From: an uncultured Hyphomonadaceae bacterium
GTDB taxonomy: Bacteria > Pseudomonadota > Alphaproteobacteria > Caulobacterales > Hyphomonadaceae
Length of the DNA: 19,725 bases
Reading direction: 5' to 3'
NCBI GenBank assembly: GCA_938049795.1
Contig: CALLCD010000179.1
Span: 1 to 19,725, forward strand
The number at the start of each line of letters is the position of its first letter. Position 1 is the first letter of the stretch. Made by a program: the position numbers and the translations under genes. The notes beneath the pieces were generated by a model, which worked only from the letters and a program-made list of their open reading frames with translations, did not search any database and was not told the origin of the DNA. Positions 1-8,012 of the stretch are shown here, in pieces.

Positions 1-1611
1 TACACGCTCAGCCTCGACCATGCCCAGCGCAATGATGATTTCTCACCAGCCATCTTCCAGGTGAGTGTAGATGGCCAGATCGTCGCCACCATCACGCCCG
101 AACGCGGCACCTCCAACACCTTCTCCATCGACCTCGACCTAGACGCAGGCGAGCACACAATCGGCCTCGTCGAGATCGGACAGAGCAATGGCCGCGGCTC
201 ACTGATCGACAATGTCTCCCTCGTCGCAACAGGAGCCCCCCTCCCCCCGCCGCCGCCGCCCAATGCACAGACACTCTCATTTGAAGGCGAATCTGGCGGA
301 CGCTTTGTCAATCTGGAGGCGGGCGAGTGGGCCGCACCTCTCCGGGTATTGCCGCTTGGCGACTCCATCACACTCGGAATCCGGGTGGCACCAAGCGATA
401 ATAATGACACAAGCCTAGGCGGATATCGGGATGACCTGTTCGAGGCCCTTCTTGGAGAGGGCATTCTGATTGACTATGTCGGATCAAAATCGGCTGGTCC
501 AGGCACTCTGCTGGATCAATCCCATGAGGGAACAGCAGGGATCCGCGCTGATATGCTGGCAGCCGACTTGCCGGGGCAGATCGGCACCTTTGATCCAGAC
601 ATTGTTCTGCTTATGGCAGGCACCAATGACAGCCGGCAAGATCCGGTAAACTCCGGTCAGACCAATCCGCAGGATTTGCTCAACATCATCAATATCGTGC
701 TTGCTCAAAACCCCGAGGCGCAGATCTTCGTCTCTACACTGCTCCCCCAGGAGCCCGACGGAGGCCGCAACACAGCCGCTTTACCCGCCATCGCTGAAAC
801 CAATGCAGGTATTGTCCAGCTCGTTGCCGACCTCAATGCAGCCGGCCAGACCAATATCCATCTGGTCGATAATAACGATCTCTCACTGTCATTCATCAGC
901 GATCTCGGGCCAAACAACATCAATGATGTCGGCGTCCACCCGACCGATGCGGGCTATGCCGAGCTTGCCCGGCAGTGGTTCGACGCTCTCAACAATGTCT
1001 TCGATGGTCTGCCCGGTGGCTTATCGGGCGATTTGAATAGCATTGATCCGGGTGTTCAAAACATCATCGGCGCCAATGGCAATGATCTGCTCATCGGCAA
1101 TGGCCAGACAAATGCAATAGATGCAGGCGCCGGGAATGATATCCTAGACGGCGGTACCGGAGATGACCTTCTGACAGGCGGCTCCGGACGCGATATCTTT
1201 GTCACCTCGGCGGGCAACGACACAGTTACAGACTTCGAGATCGGCACAGATTTTGTCGATCTGGACGGGACTGGAATCTCCACATTGTCCGACTTGCTCA
1301 ACAATGCAGATGATACCGGCGCGGCAACAACTATTTCCTTCGGTGCGAACACCATAACGCTGGACGGCGTCTCACTCGCCCAACTCACGAGTGATGCATT
1401 TATCTTCGATGAAGGTGGCGACGCGGGCCTGGCCGTTGTGCCAATCCCACAATTTGCAACCATCGGTGCGTTCGACACCTCCATCAGCGACGACAGTGCA
1501 AACTCGCCAACGACACCGGCTTCCGCATCAGACACTTATGGCGCGACCTCGTTCGACGACTTGCAGAATGATTTTGTGTTTGCACCCGTTACAGACGATT
1601 ATCTCGTTTGA
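1..1611 (+). CDS. Secreted SGNH/GDSL hydrolase with RTX repeats (5' end outside window)
   Basis: The frame is open from base 1, so the true start lies upstream. A GTG at 61 is only an internal codon. Residues below are numbered from that codon. Residues 1-58 are the end of a beta-rich domain resembling carbohydrate-binding modules, followed by a poly-proline linker (61-67). The SGNH hydrolase domain spans about 90-312: block I GDSI (Ser102), block III GTND (Asn189) and block V VHPTDAGY (His293). RTX-like Gly/Asp nonapeptides lie at about 337-378 (GNDLLIG, GAGNDILDGG, GTGDDLLTGG), then a DTVTDFEIGTDFVDL segment typical of calcium-binding RTX proteins. The acidic tail ends in DDYLV. The likely role is an extracellular esterase or lipase acting on acylated polysaccharide or lipid, exported uncleaved by a type I system. 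The substrate cannot be told. The usual Asp three residues before the catalytic His is displaced by one (DVGVH). Confidence 0.85.
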   Translation, partial: YTLSLDHAQRNDDFSPAIFQVSVDGQIVATITPERGTSNTFSIDLDLDAGEHTIGLVEIGQSNGRGSLIDNVSLVATGAPLPPPPPPNAQTLSFEGESGGRFVNLEAGEWAAPLRVLPLGDSITLGIRVAPSDNNDTSLGGYRDDLFEALLGEGILIDYVGSKSAGPGTLLDQSHEGTAGIRADMLAADLPGQIGTFDPDIVLLMAGTNDSRQDPVNSGQTNPQDLLNIINIVLAQNPEAQIFVSTLLPQEPDGGRNTAALPAIAETNAGIVQLVADLNAAGQTNIHLVDNNDLSLSFISDLGPNNINDVGVHPTDAGYAELARQWFDALNNVFDGLPGGLSGDLNSIDPGVQNIIGANGNDLLIGNGQTNAIDAGAGNDILDGGTGDDLLTGGSGRDIFVTSAGNDTVTDFEIGTDFVDLDGTGISTLSDLLNNADDTGAATTISFGANTITLDGVSLAQLTSDAFIFDEGGDAGLAVVPIPQFATIGAFDTSISDDSANSPTTPASASDTYGATSFDDLQNDFVFAPVTDDYLV

Positions 1612-1649
1612 TATCGAACTCAGAAAATTGCTATAACGGGTCTCGCTCT

Positions 1650-1655
1650 GGGAGG
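1650..1655 (+). promoter_or_regulatory. Shine-Dalgarno that decides the photolyase start
   Basis: GGGAGG lies seven bases before GTC 1663, the codon that lines up with Met1 of PhrB-type photolyases. No ATG, GTG or TTG in the photolyase frame follows it closely. A GTG at 1658 is only two bases away and in another frame, so it is a poor candidate. Confidence 0.55.
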
Positions 1656-1662
1656 CTGTGCC

Positions 1663-3183
1663 GTCGCATATCTTGTACTCATTCTGGGAGACCAGCTAAC
1701 TCACTCAATCACGGCACTGTCAAACGCCAATCGTCAGACCGATACGGTTCTCATGGTCGAAGTGAGGGAAGAGGCGACCTATGTGCGTCACCACAAAAAG
1801 AAGATCGCATTTGTGTTCTCTGCCATGCGGCACTTTGCTAGAGAATTGCGCAAGGAAGGCTGGTCAGTCGAATATGTAACGCTGGACGATCCGGAAAACA
1901 CCGGCTCGATCTTCAGTGAGGTCGAGCGCGCGTTAAAGCGGGGCGAGTATCGCGGCGTTCTGGCCACCCATCCCGGCGAATGGCGCCTGCAATCGGATAT
2001 TCTGACATGGCATATGCGGCTTGAGACCTTTGTTGCGATCTACGCCGACGAGCGGTTTATCTGTTCACGGACCGAATTTGAAGACTGGGCGAAGGGGCGC
2101 AAACAGCTCCGTATGGAGTATTTCTATCGCGAGATGCGCCGCAAGACAAACCTCTTATTGGACGGCGACCAACCCGCCGGCGGAAAATGGAACTTTGACA
2201 CAGAAAACCGCAAGCCAGCTAAGGCGGACCTGTTCATGCCGTCACCTTTACAAGTCAAACCGGATCTGATCACCGCCCCTGTCCTTGAGCTTGTCGCAGA
2301 TCGGTTCGCAGACCATTTCGGCGACCTCACCCCGTTCTGGTTTGCGGTCACGCGCACACAGGCCGAGGCTGCACTAGACCATTTCATCGACACCGCCCTA
2401 CCCCGCTTCGGTGACTATCAAGACGCCATGCTGGAGGGGGAGAAATATCTCTATCATTCGGTCCTCTCCGCCTACATCAATATTGGATTTCTAGACCCGC
2501 TAGAGGTCTGCAAACGGATTGAGATTGCGTGGCAGGAAGGCGATGTCCCCCTAAATGCCGCCGAGGGGTTTATCCGCCAGATCATCGGCTGGCGCGAATA
2601 TGTGCGTGGGATCTACTGGCTGAAAATGCCGGACTATGTCGAGGAAAATTTTTTCGGCAATACCCGGCCGCTGCCGGACTTTTACTGGACCGGCGACACC
2701 GACATGGCCTGTATGCGCGCGGCGATCACTCAGACCAAGCAAGACGCCTACGCGCACCATATCCAAAGACTGATGGTGACCGGAAATTTTGCGCTGCTCG
2801 CGGGCATTGACCCAAAAGAGGTACACGAATGGTATCTTGCCGTTTATGCCGATGCCTATGAGTGGGTCGAACTGCCCAACACGCTCGGGATGAGCCAATT
2901 TGCAGATGGCGGCCTGCTCGGCTCAAAGCCCTATGCGGCGAGTGGGAACTATATCAATAAAATGTCCGACCACTGTAAAAATTGCACCTATAAGGTCAAA
3001 GAGAAAACCGCCAAAGACGCCTGCCCGTTCAATCCGCTCTACTGGGATTTTCTCCATCGCAACAGAGACAAACTCGCCGCAAATCCGCGCATGGCGCAAA
3101 TGTATCGCACATGGGACAAGATGAGCGATGACAAACAAGCCGCCTACCTCGCAAGCGCCCAAACTGTACTCGGCAGGCTTTAA
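1663..3183 (+). CDS. phrB: FeS bacterial cryptochrome/(6-4) photolyase (PhrB/CryB type); start non-canonical or mutated
   Basis: Member of the deoxyribodipyrimidine photolyase-related family. These proteins repair UV (6-4) photoproducts or sense blue light, using FAD, a ribolumazine antenna and a [4Fe-4S] cluster. From the first ATG (1753, 476 aa) the cluster cysteines are C320, C408, C411 and C424. Their spacing (88, 3, 13) equals that recalled for Agrobacterium PhrB (C350, C438, C441, C454), with a constant offset of 30. Conserved stretches include MEYFYREMRRKT, GFIRQIIGWREY, YAHHIQRLMVTGNFALLAGI and YADAYEWVELPN. The 30 missing residues are present in frame upstream (LVLILGDQLTHSI, the Rossmann N-terminus). 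That places the start at GTC 1663, giving 506 aa, the family length. If only standard starts count, the CDS is 1753-3183. It begins 51 bases after the preceding stop and may be co-transcribed with that gene. The family is certain; the start is not. Confidence 0.9.
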   Translation, partial: VAYLVLILGDQLTHSITALSNANRQTDTVLMVEVREEATYVRHHKKKIAFVFSAMRHFARELRKEGWSVEYVTLDDPENTGSIFSEVERALKRGEYRGVLATHPGEWRLQSDILTWHMRLETFVAIYADERFICSRTEFEDWAKGRKQLRMEYFYREMRRKTNLLLDGDQPAGGKWNFDTENRKPAKADLFMPSPLQVKPDLITAPVLELVADRFADHFGDLTPFWFAVTRTQAEAALDHFIDTALPRFGDYQDAMLEGEKYLYHSVLSAYINIGFLDPLEVCKRIEIAWQEGDVPLNAAEGFIRQIIGWREYVRGIYWLKMPDYVEENFFGNTRPLPDFYWTGDTDMACMRAAITQTKQDAYAHHIQRLMVTGNFALLAGIDPKEVHEWYLAVYADAYEWVELPNTLGMSQFADGGLLGSKPYAASGNYINKMSDHCKNCTYKVKEKTAKDACPFNPLYWDFLHRNRDKLAANPRMAQMYRTWDKMSDDKQAAYLASAQTVLGRL

Positions 3184-3235
3184 ACCAAAACGTCCCACCC
3201 AGTGACCCCAACTAAAGCGCGCCCCTCCCATAAAA

Positions 3236-3263
3236 AAAGCCGGAGCGATAAAACTCCGGCTTT
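3236..3263. terminator. Bidirectional Rho-independent terminator
   Basis: A perfect 7-bp stem, GCCGGAG (3239-3245) and CTCCGGC (3254-3260), encloses an 8-base A-rich loop. A-runs and T-runs flank it on both sides. It lies between two genes that converge: the photolyase (+) and the TonB receptor (-). On the minus strand the stem is followed by seven T, the stronger direction. Confidence 0.9.
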
Positions 3264-3284
3264 CTTCAAGATTAGATTCTACCC

Positions 3285-6200
3285 TTAGAACGTGCCTCGC
3301 ACACCAAGGAAGAAGAACCGTCCACGTGGCCCGACCGGACGTGTAAGCCTCCCAAGGAATGGCTCCTGATCAGTGAAGTTGCTGACACCGCCATAGAAGC
3401 CAAGCCGCTCGGAGAAGTCATAATTGACGCTAAAGTCCTGCTCGAAACCATTGCCCGTAAACAGCTGGGATGGATCAGCCAAACCAACATTGTCCGAGAC
3501 GACGACTTTGCCATCAACAATCTCGACATCAGTCGCCGCAGCGTTTGAGAACTGCAAAGCTGAGTCCTCGAACCGGCCAGTCCAACCGACATTCCATTTA
3601 CCCAGCTCCCAATTGATACCAAGATTGAGAATGAGTTCCGGATTGTTAACCACGCCGAGAAGATCGCTGACAGTGGCCTGGTCGGCAATCAGAAGCAGTT
3701 GCTGAAGCAGATCAGGCTCAGCCGCAATTGTCTGTGCAATGACAGGGTCACTTTCCGTAAACCGCTCAATAAACCGTGTGCCAACAACTGACGTCTGGAT
3801 AGATCCCAATTCGCGACCACCAAAGGCCGGAACATCGAACGCATAGCGGGCATCGAAATCTAGCCCACGAGCGCGAAGGAAAGACAAATTGATATTCCCC
3901 GAGGTAAATCCGGAAATCGCACCACCATTGTTCGGGTCGCGCTCAATGGCATCACAGAACTGGTTATCAATTGACGGCAAGTCAACACAAGCCGACGCGA
4001 TTGCCGCCCCCGTCAGGCTGCCGATCGCATTCTCAATCTCGATGTCATAATAGTCGACAACCACAACCAGGTCATCGAGCCATCCATTCAGGATGCCGTC
4101 TGGCTGGAAGACACCACCGACGGTAAAACTGTCTGAAGTTTCCTCGATCAGGTTCGGGTTACCGCCTGTCGTACCCGTAACGAAAGCCGTCAGGAAGTCA
4201 GCAGAGTCAAATCCCTCGGCAACAAACTGAAGGCAATTGGCTGCTCGGTTCGCACTCCCCTGCGAGATATTCCCATCATCACACGGGTCAGCATCAACGC
4301 CGATAAGCGCGCCCGATTGTGGGGCGAACAGCTCGCCAATGTTCGGTGCACGGATCGCTCGGGAATAGGTTCCGCGCAGAGTTAGCCAGTCAGCGGGCTG
4401 ATACCGTCCACCGAATGAATAAGTCTCTGTTCCGCCAATCGTATTATAATCGGAGATACGCCCAGCAGCCGTAACTTCCAAAAACTCGACAAATGGCAGA
4501 TCTTTCAAGAGCGGGACTTTGATCTCGCCAAACCCTTCGAAAACCTCGACACCTTGTCCATCGGTCGGAGATACAAAGACAGGATCGTCTACATTCCCGA
4601 TAACGGACCCTGTTGGCGATGGAAGCGATCTGAAGCTATCTGGTGTGAACTGGGACGCATCATCGCGCCATTCGAAACCAACAGCAAAGCCGATTGGTCC
4701 GGCAGGTAGTTCGAACAGCAAAGACGAATCGCCAGAAATGGTCGCCAGGATCTGTTGCTGGGTGATGACCGTATCATTTTCAAGATCAACAAATGCGAAG
4801 TCCGCCCCTGCGCCTTGAATTGAATTTGCGCCCAAGATGTTGACTGGTGCACACTGGCCATCACCGATCGCAAACGTCACCGGCTGGGTCAAACTACTGA
4901 CATCAGTCCCGTTGATTGTCGATCCCGCGGGAAAGACTGGCGGTCCACCGACAAACAGAGCCGCAGGCGCTGGCAAACCAGTCAATTCGGACCGGCAGAC
5001 AATATCACCGATTTGAGCCGACCCAGCATTGATAACGATATCTTCGCCGCCCCGGATCGCATTCAGCGTTCCAACTCCGCCAGCACCAAAGGCAACATTC
5101 GGATTGGTGCCATCAAGATCAGCCGCGGTCAGCGCAACGGCGTCAATCGCTGTGAAATAGCGGTCATTCAGGCGTGTGCTTCGGCTAATGATGTTCGCGT
5201 CAGTCCGGCCATAATTATAGGACGCCTCATAATCAAACCCGAGCGTTGGTATCGTCCCTCGGAAACCGCCGGACGCGCGAAATGTCGTACGTTCGGATGT
5301 TGTACCCGAATCAATTTCCGACCCAAGGTTATCACGGGCAACAAAAATACTCGGACTCACGCCCGGGATCAGAGCGTCAAGCACTGAAATCTGGTCCACA
5401 ATAGCTTGAGGCAAAAACGGGTTGTCCAAGGCGATCGGTATATCATCGGAAAATGGAATACCCGCAACTGCACTTGCCTCGGTAAAGGCAATTTTTGCAT
5501 CAGCAAAGAATGTAATGTGCTCGTTCAGTTCATAGTCAATCGCCGACGCTGCCACAAAACGGGTCACTTCAGGAATCAAGGTCAGGTCTGGAGCCGTCGC
5601 ACCGATCGGAATACCGTCCCCACCAATGGCATTGAACCCGCCCGTTGAAATACCCGGGTTAAAGGCACGCACTTCGCCGGTTTCAGGATCAATAACCTGC
5701 AGAACAGGGATATTCGTACCAGGAATCAACGGGACAGAGTCGGTCGCCGGGTTGAAATTGGTGACGAACGAATTCAGAGCGCCAAATGGGAACGCAAACG
5801 GCGTAGGGTCGACCGCAATTGTTGATCCAGCACTCGAAACCGGAAGCCTGCGGTTAGGAACGAAAGCAAATTCGGAAGCCGGATCAAGCCCCAAAATCCC
5901 GTTCAAAAACGCATTACTGTTGTTTATGCTTGAAAATCCCGGTCCAGCAAAACTAGGTCGGTCACCATTCACAATGCTGGTCGAGTGACTGAACTCCACG
6001 GCCAGAACGGCGCTACCTCTTCCGTCAGCGAACTCGCCGCCACCGGCAATAGAGGCGAAAACATCTTCCGCATCGCCTTGATCACTGACACCGGCCTGCA
6101 ATCTGTATTCGATGCCGTCAAAGTCCCGACCTGTCCGGGTGACAAAGTTCACCACACCGGAAACCGCGTCGGCCCCATAGACCGAGGACGCGCCGCCGGT

Positions 6201-6689
6201 GAGTATTTCGGTTCGGGCAATAAGCGCCTGAGGAATAGAACCAACATCAACAGTCGCTGTGCCTTCAACACCGGGCACATGACGCCGGCCATCTTGAAGG
6301 ACCAGAGTTCTGTCTGTTCCCAAATTCCGCAAGTTAAGCGTACTGGTACCTGTTGCGGCAAACCCTTGTGCCGAGTCCAAAGTCGCCGGATCAGAGCCTT
6401 GCAAAGCCGGAATGTTGCGCAGGCTTGTCGCGATCTCTATATCGCCGGAATTGCGGAACTGATCAATCGTGACCGACTGAACCGGACTTGCCGCTGTCAG
6501 CGCCGAATCAGTTGCAATCCGCGAACCCGTGACAACAATCGTATCCTGGACGGCGTCTGCATCTGCATCTTCTCTAATGGTCTCAAGCTCTGCTTCTTGC
6601 GCGTTCGCTGTCGCGGCAAAACCGAGCGCAATAAGCGACGAGCCAGCGGCCAACAGAAACGTTCTCGATAATTTTTGCTTGTATTTCAT
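3285..6689 (-). CDS. TonB-dependent outer-membrane receptor
   Basis: This 1134-residue protein imports a substrate across the outer membrane using TonB-ExbBD energy. A Sec signal peptide runs to about residue 30 (hydrophobic FLLAAGSSLIALGF core, cut after ANA). A TonB-box-like DTIVVTG (49-55) follows, then the plug domain with a typical signature (ILTGGASSVYGADAVSGVVNF, about 160-183). The remainder is beta-barrel, ending RFFFLGVRGTF with the terminal Phe expected for outer-membrane insertion. Three Cys pairs in the barrel part probably form disulfides in extracellular loops. At 1134 aa it is longer than most siderophore receptors and resembles the large receptors common in Caulobacterales and sphingomonads. 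The substrate is not recognisable, and no siderophore or vitamin gene is adjacent. The ATG is preceded by AGGGTG. It lies 287 bases downstream of the porin gene, so it may be transcribed separately. Confidence 0.93.
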   Translation of the reverse strand: MKYKQKLSRTFLLAAGSSLIALGFAATANAQEAELETIREDADADAVQDTIVVTGSRIATDSALTAASPVQSVTIDQFRNSGDIEIATSLRNIPALQGSDPATLDSAQGFAATGTSTLNLRNLGTDRTLVLQDGRRHVPGVEGTATVDVGSIPQALIARTEILTGGASSVYGADAVSGVVNFVTRTGRDFDGIEYRLQAGVSDQGDAEDVFASIAGGGEFADGRGSAVLAVEFSHSTSIVNGDRPSFAGPGFSSINNSNAFLNGILGLDPASEFAFVPNRRLPVSSAGSTIAVDPTPFAFPFGALNSFVTNFNPATDSVPLIPGTNIPVLQVIDPETGEVRAFNPGISTGGFNAIGGDGIPIGATAPDLTLIPEVTRFVAASAIDYELNEHITFFADAKIAFTEASAVAGIPFSDDIPIALDNPFLPQAIVDQISVLDALIPGVSPSIFVARDNLGSEIDSGTTSERTTFRASGGFRGTIPTLGFDYEASYNYGRTDANIISRSTRLNDRYFTAIDAVALTAADLDGTNPNVAFGAGGVGTLNAIRGGEDIVINAGSAQIGDIVCRSELTGLPAPAALFVGGPPVFPAGSTINGTDVSSLTQPVTFAIGDGQCAPVNILGANSIQGAGADFAFVDLENDTVITQQQILATISGDSSLLFELPAGPIGFAVGFEWRDDASQFTPDSFRSLPSPTGSVIGNVDDPVFVSPTDGQGVEVFEGFGEIKVPLLKDLPFVEFLEVTAAGRISDYNTIGGTETYSFGGRYQPADWLTLRGTYSRAIRAPNIGELFAPQSGALIGVDADPCDDGNISQGSANRAANCLQFVAEGFDSADFLTAFVTGTTGGNPNLIEETSDSFTVGGVFQPDGILNGWLDDLVVVVDYYDIEIENAIGSLTGAAIASACVDLPSIDNQFCDAIERDPNNGGAISGFTSGNINLSFLRARGLDFDARYAFDVPAFGGRELGSIQTSVVGTRFIERFTESDPVIAQTIAAEPDLLQQLLLIADQATVSDLLGVVNNPELILNLGINWELGKWNVGWTGRFEDSALQFSNAAATDVEIVDGKVVVSDNVGLADPSQLFTGNGFEQDFSVNYDFSERLGFYGGVSNFTDQEPFLGRLTRPVGPRGRFFFLGVRGTF

Positions 6690-6976
6690 TTTTTCACCCT
6701 AAAATGTGTCTGGCACCCGCGCCTCATCCCCTCCGGACGTAGCAGGCGGATTAGATTAACGAACTACTCACGACGGGTCATCGTCAAGCAGAAAAAGCCG
6801 ACCCATCAGCTATTCCGTGCCATTTGTTCCATTTTTGCCACTTTTTAGACACATACGCACTTGAGACAGCATCACGCGCACAAAGAAATCCGAACAAAGA
6901 CTATTTTCCACCGACAAATCTCATCTCGGACGAACACGACCAACCAATCTACAGTCTCTGATCGCTTTGCCGCCCC
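6690..6976 (-). promoter_or_regulatory. 287-base upstream region of the TonB receptor gene
   Basis: No gene is visible here. Read on the minus strand it holds a TTGACG hexamer (6787 to 6782), which equals the Caulobacter-type -35 box. A weak -10-like GTAGTTCG follows 14 bases later. The part nearest the porin (about 6820-6976) is AT-richer and shows no clear hairpin terminator. A separate promoter for the receptor is plausible but unproven. Confidence 0.3.
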
Positions 6977-8008
6977 TCAGAAGCCATATCTTAACGAGAT
7001 GATAGCCTTGGTCTCTTCGATGCTGATCAATTGGGCTGCAAGAATATCGACATCGGCATCGCTGTAATTCAAGCCGAAATTCAGAGATAATCCGCGAGCA
7101 ATATCAAGCGCAGCCCCTAATGCGGCAGAAACTTCCGATTGCCCGCCAAGCTCACCATAATGGCCTTCCGCAGACACCGTAATGCCGCCGACCTTGTGAC
7201 GGGCGCCGGCAGATGTGTACCAGCGGTTCTCATCGAAACTCGTACCTGCGAGCCCAAGCCGCTCATATCCGACCCCCAGATCGAACAGACTGCTGCCATA
7301 GATAAACTCAACAACACCCGCCCCTCCCCGCGACGTAAACGCTATCAAACCATCAAGCCCAACCGATTCGCTGTCAGAATAGCGTGCGGTAAAGCGATAA
7401 TCCTTGTTACCAATCGGACGTTGGAATGTAGCGCCAATTTCAAAATTGCCGTCCTCATCCACAATCGTACTCAGCCGCGTCGGCCCAAACCGTCCCGCAT
7501 AACCAAAGCTGACATCGGACAAACCGCCCAGAAAGTCATCAAACGCCAGAAACCCATTGCCCACACCGCGCAACCGCCTCGTTTCTTCACGGACCAATCC
7601 GGACACATTGCCCACGACAAACGTCCCCCAGCTGCCGCCAATGAAAGCCGCGCCCCGATCAACATAATCGCTGCCCGGTGCGCCGGTTAGGTACTCCCCA
7701 AAATACGACGCCCCAACCGTCCAGCGGTTTGCCAGCTGCGTTTCAACATTAACCTGAAAGCTGCCAAACAGATCAATATTGGTGACGTCCCCGCCGCTTT
7801 CCTCAAGATCAAATGTCAGCGGCACATCAAACAGCGCCGAGGCGGAAAATGTAATATCCCCCACCTCAACCGCCAGCGGCTCCTCGATAAAAGCAAGCCG
7901 GTCATAGTTCAGCGATACGCCCTGCGCCATCGCCGATCCGGCCAAGCCAAACCCGCTCAATAACAGTCCGAGACGGGCGCTGCGTGCGAATGAAATCGAA
8001 TGTGTCAT
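6977..8008 (-). CDS. Outer-membrane porin-like beta-barrel protein
   Basis: A 343-residue protein with a Sec signal peptide (hydrophobic LGLLLSGFGLAGSAMA, cut before QG at about residues 28-29). The mature part consists of alternating amphipathic strands and turns and ends in LRYGF, a C-terminal Phe barrel signal. Glycine-rich strands such as FIGGSWGTFVVGNVSG and ISLRYGF resemble Gram-negative general porins, but no family is firmly recognised. The start is the ATG at 8008. A longer reading frame back to 8113 would place 35 Arg-rich residues before the signal peptide and lacks support. The Shine-Dalgarno AAAGGA lies inside the last codons of the haloperoxidase gene, whose stop is only four bases upstream, so translation is probably coupled. 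It likely lets small solutes reach the periplasm, perhaps for the haloperoxidase-like lipoprotein; that link is inference from position. Confidence 0.8.
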   Translation of the reverse strand: MTHSISFARSARLGLLLSGFGLAGSAMAQGVSLNYDRLAFIEEPLAVEVGDITFSASALFDVPLTFDLEESGGDVTNIDLFGSFQVNVETQLANRWTVGASYFGEYLTGAPGSDYVDRGAAFIGGSWGTFVVGNVSGLVREETRRLRGVGNGFLAFDDFLGGLSDVSFGYAGRFGPTRLSTIVDEDGNFEIGATFQRPIGNKDYRFTARYSDSESVGLDGLIAFTSRGGAGVVEFIYGSSLFDLGVGYERLGLAGTSFDENRWYTSAGARHKVGGITVSAEGHYGELGGQSEVSAALGAALDIARGLSLNFGLNYSDADVDILAAQLISIEETKAIISLRYGF

Positions 8009-8012
8009 ACGC

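Noticed and set aside
1609..1663. The SGNH-RTX gene and the photolyase are in the same frame, separated by a single TGA, hinting at readthrough or a fusion.
   Set aside because: The RTX protein ends in an acidic tail fitting a type I secretion terminus. The photolyase has its own Shine-Dalgarno, and a secreted-enzyme/photolyase fusion makes no sense. The shared frame has a one-in-three chance.
5985..6671. A 228-codon open frame antisense to the start of the TonB receptor gene.
   Set aside because: It overlaps the signal peptide and plug of a well-supported receptor and shows no domain.
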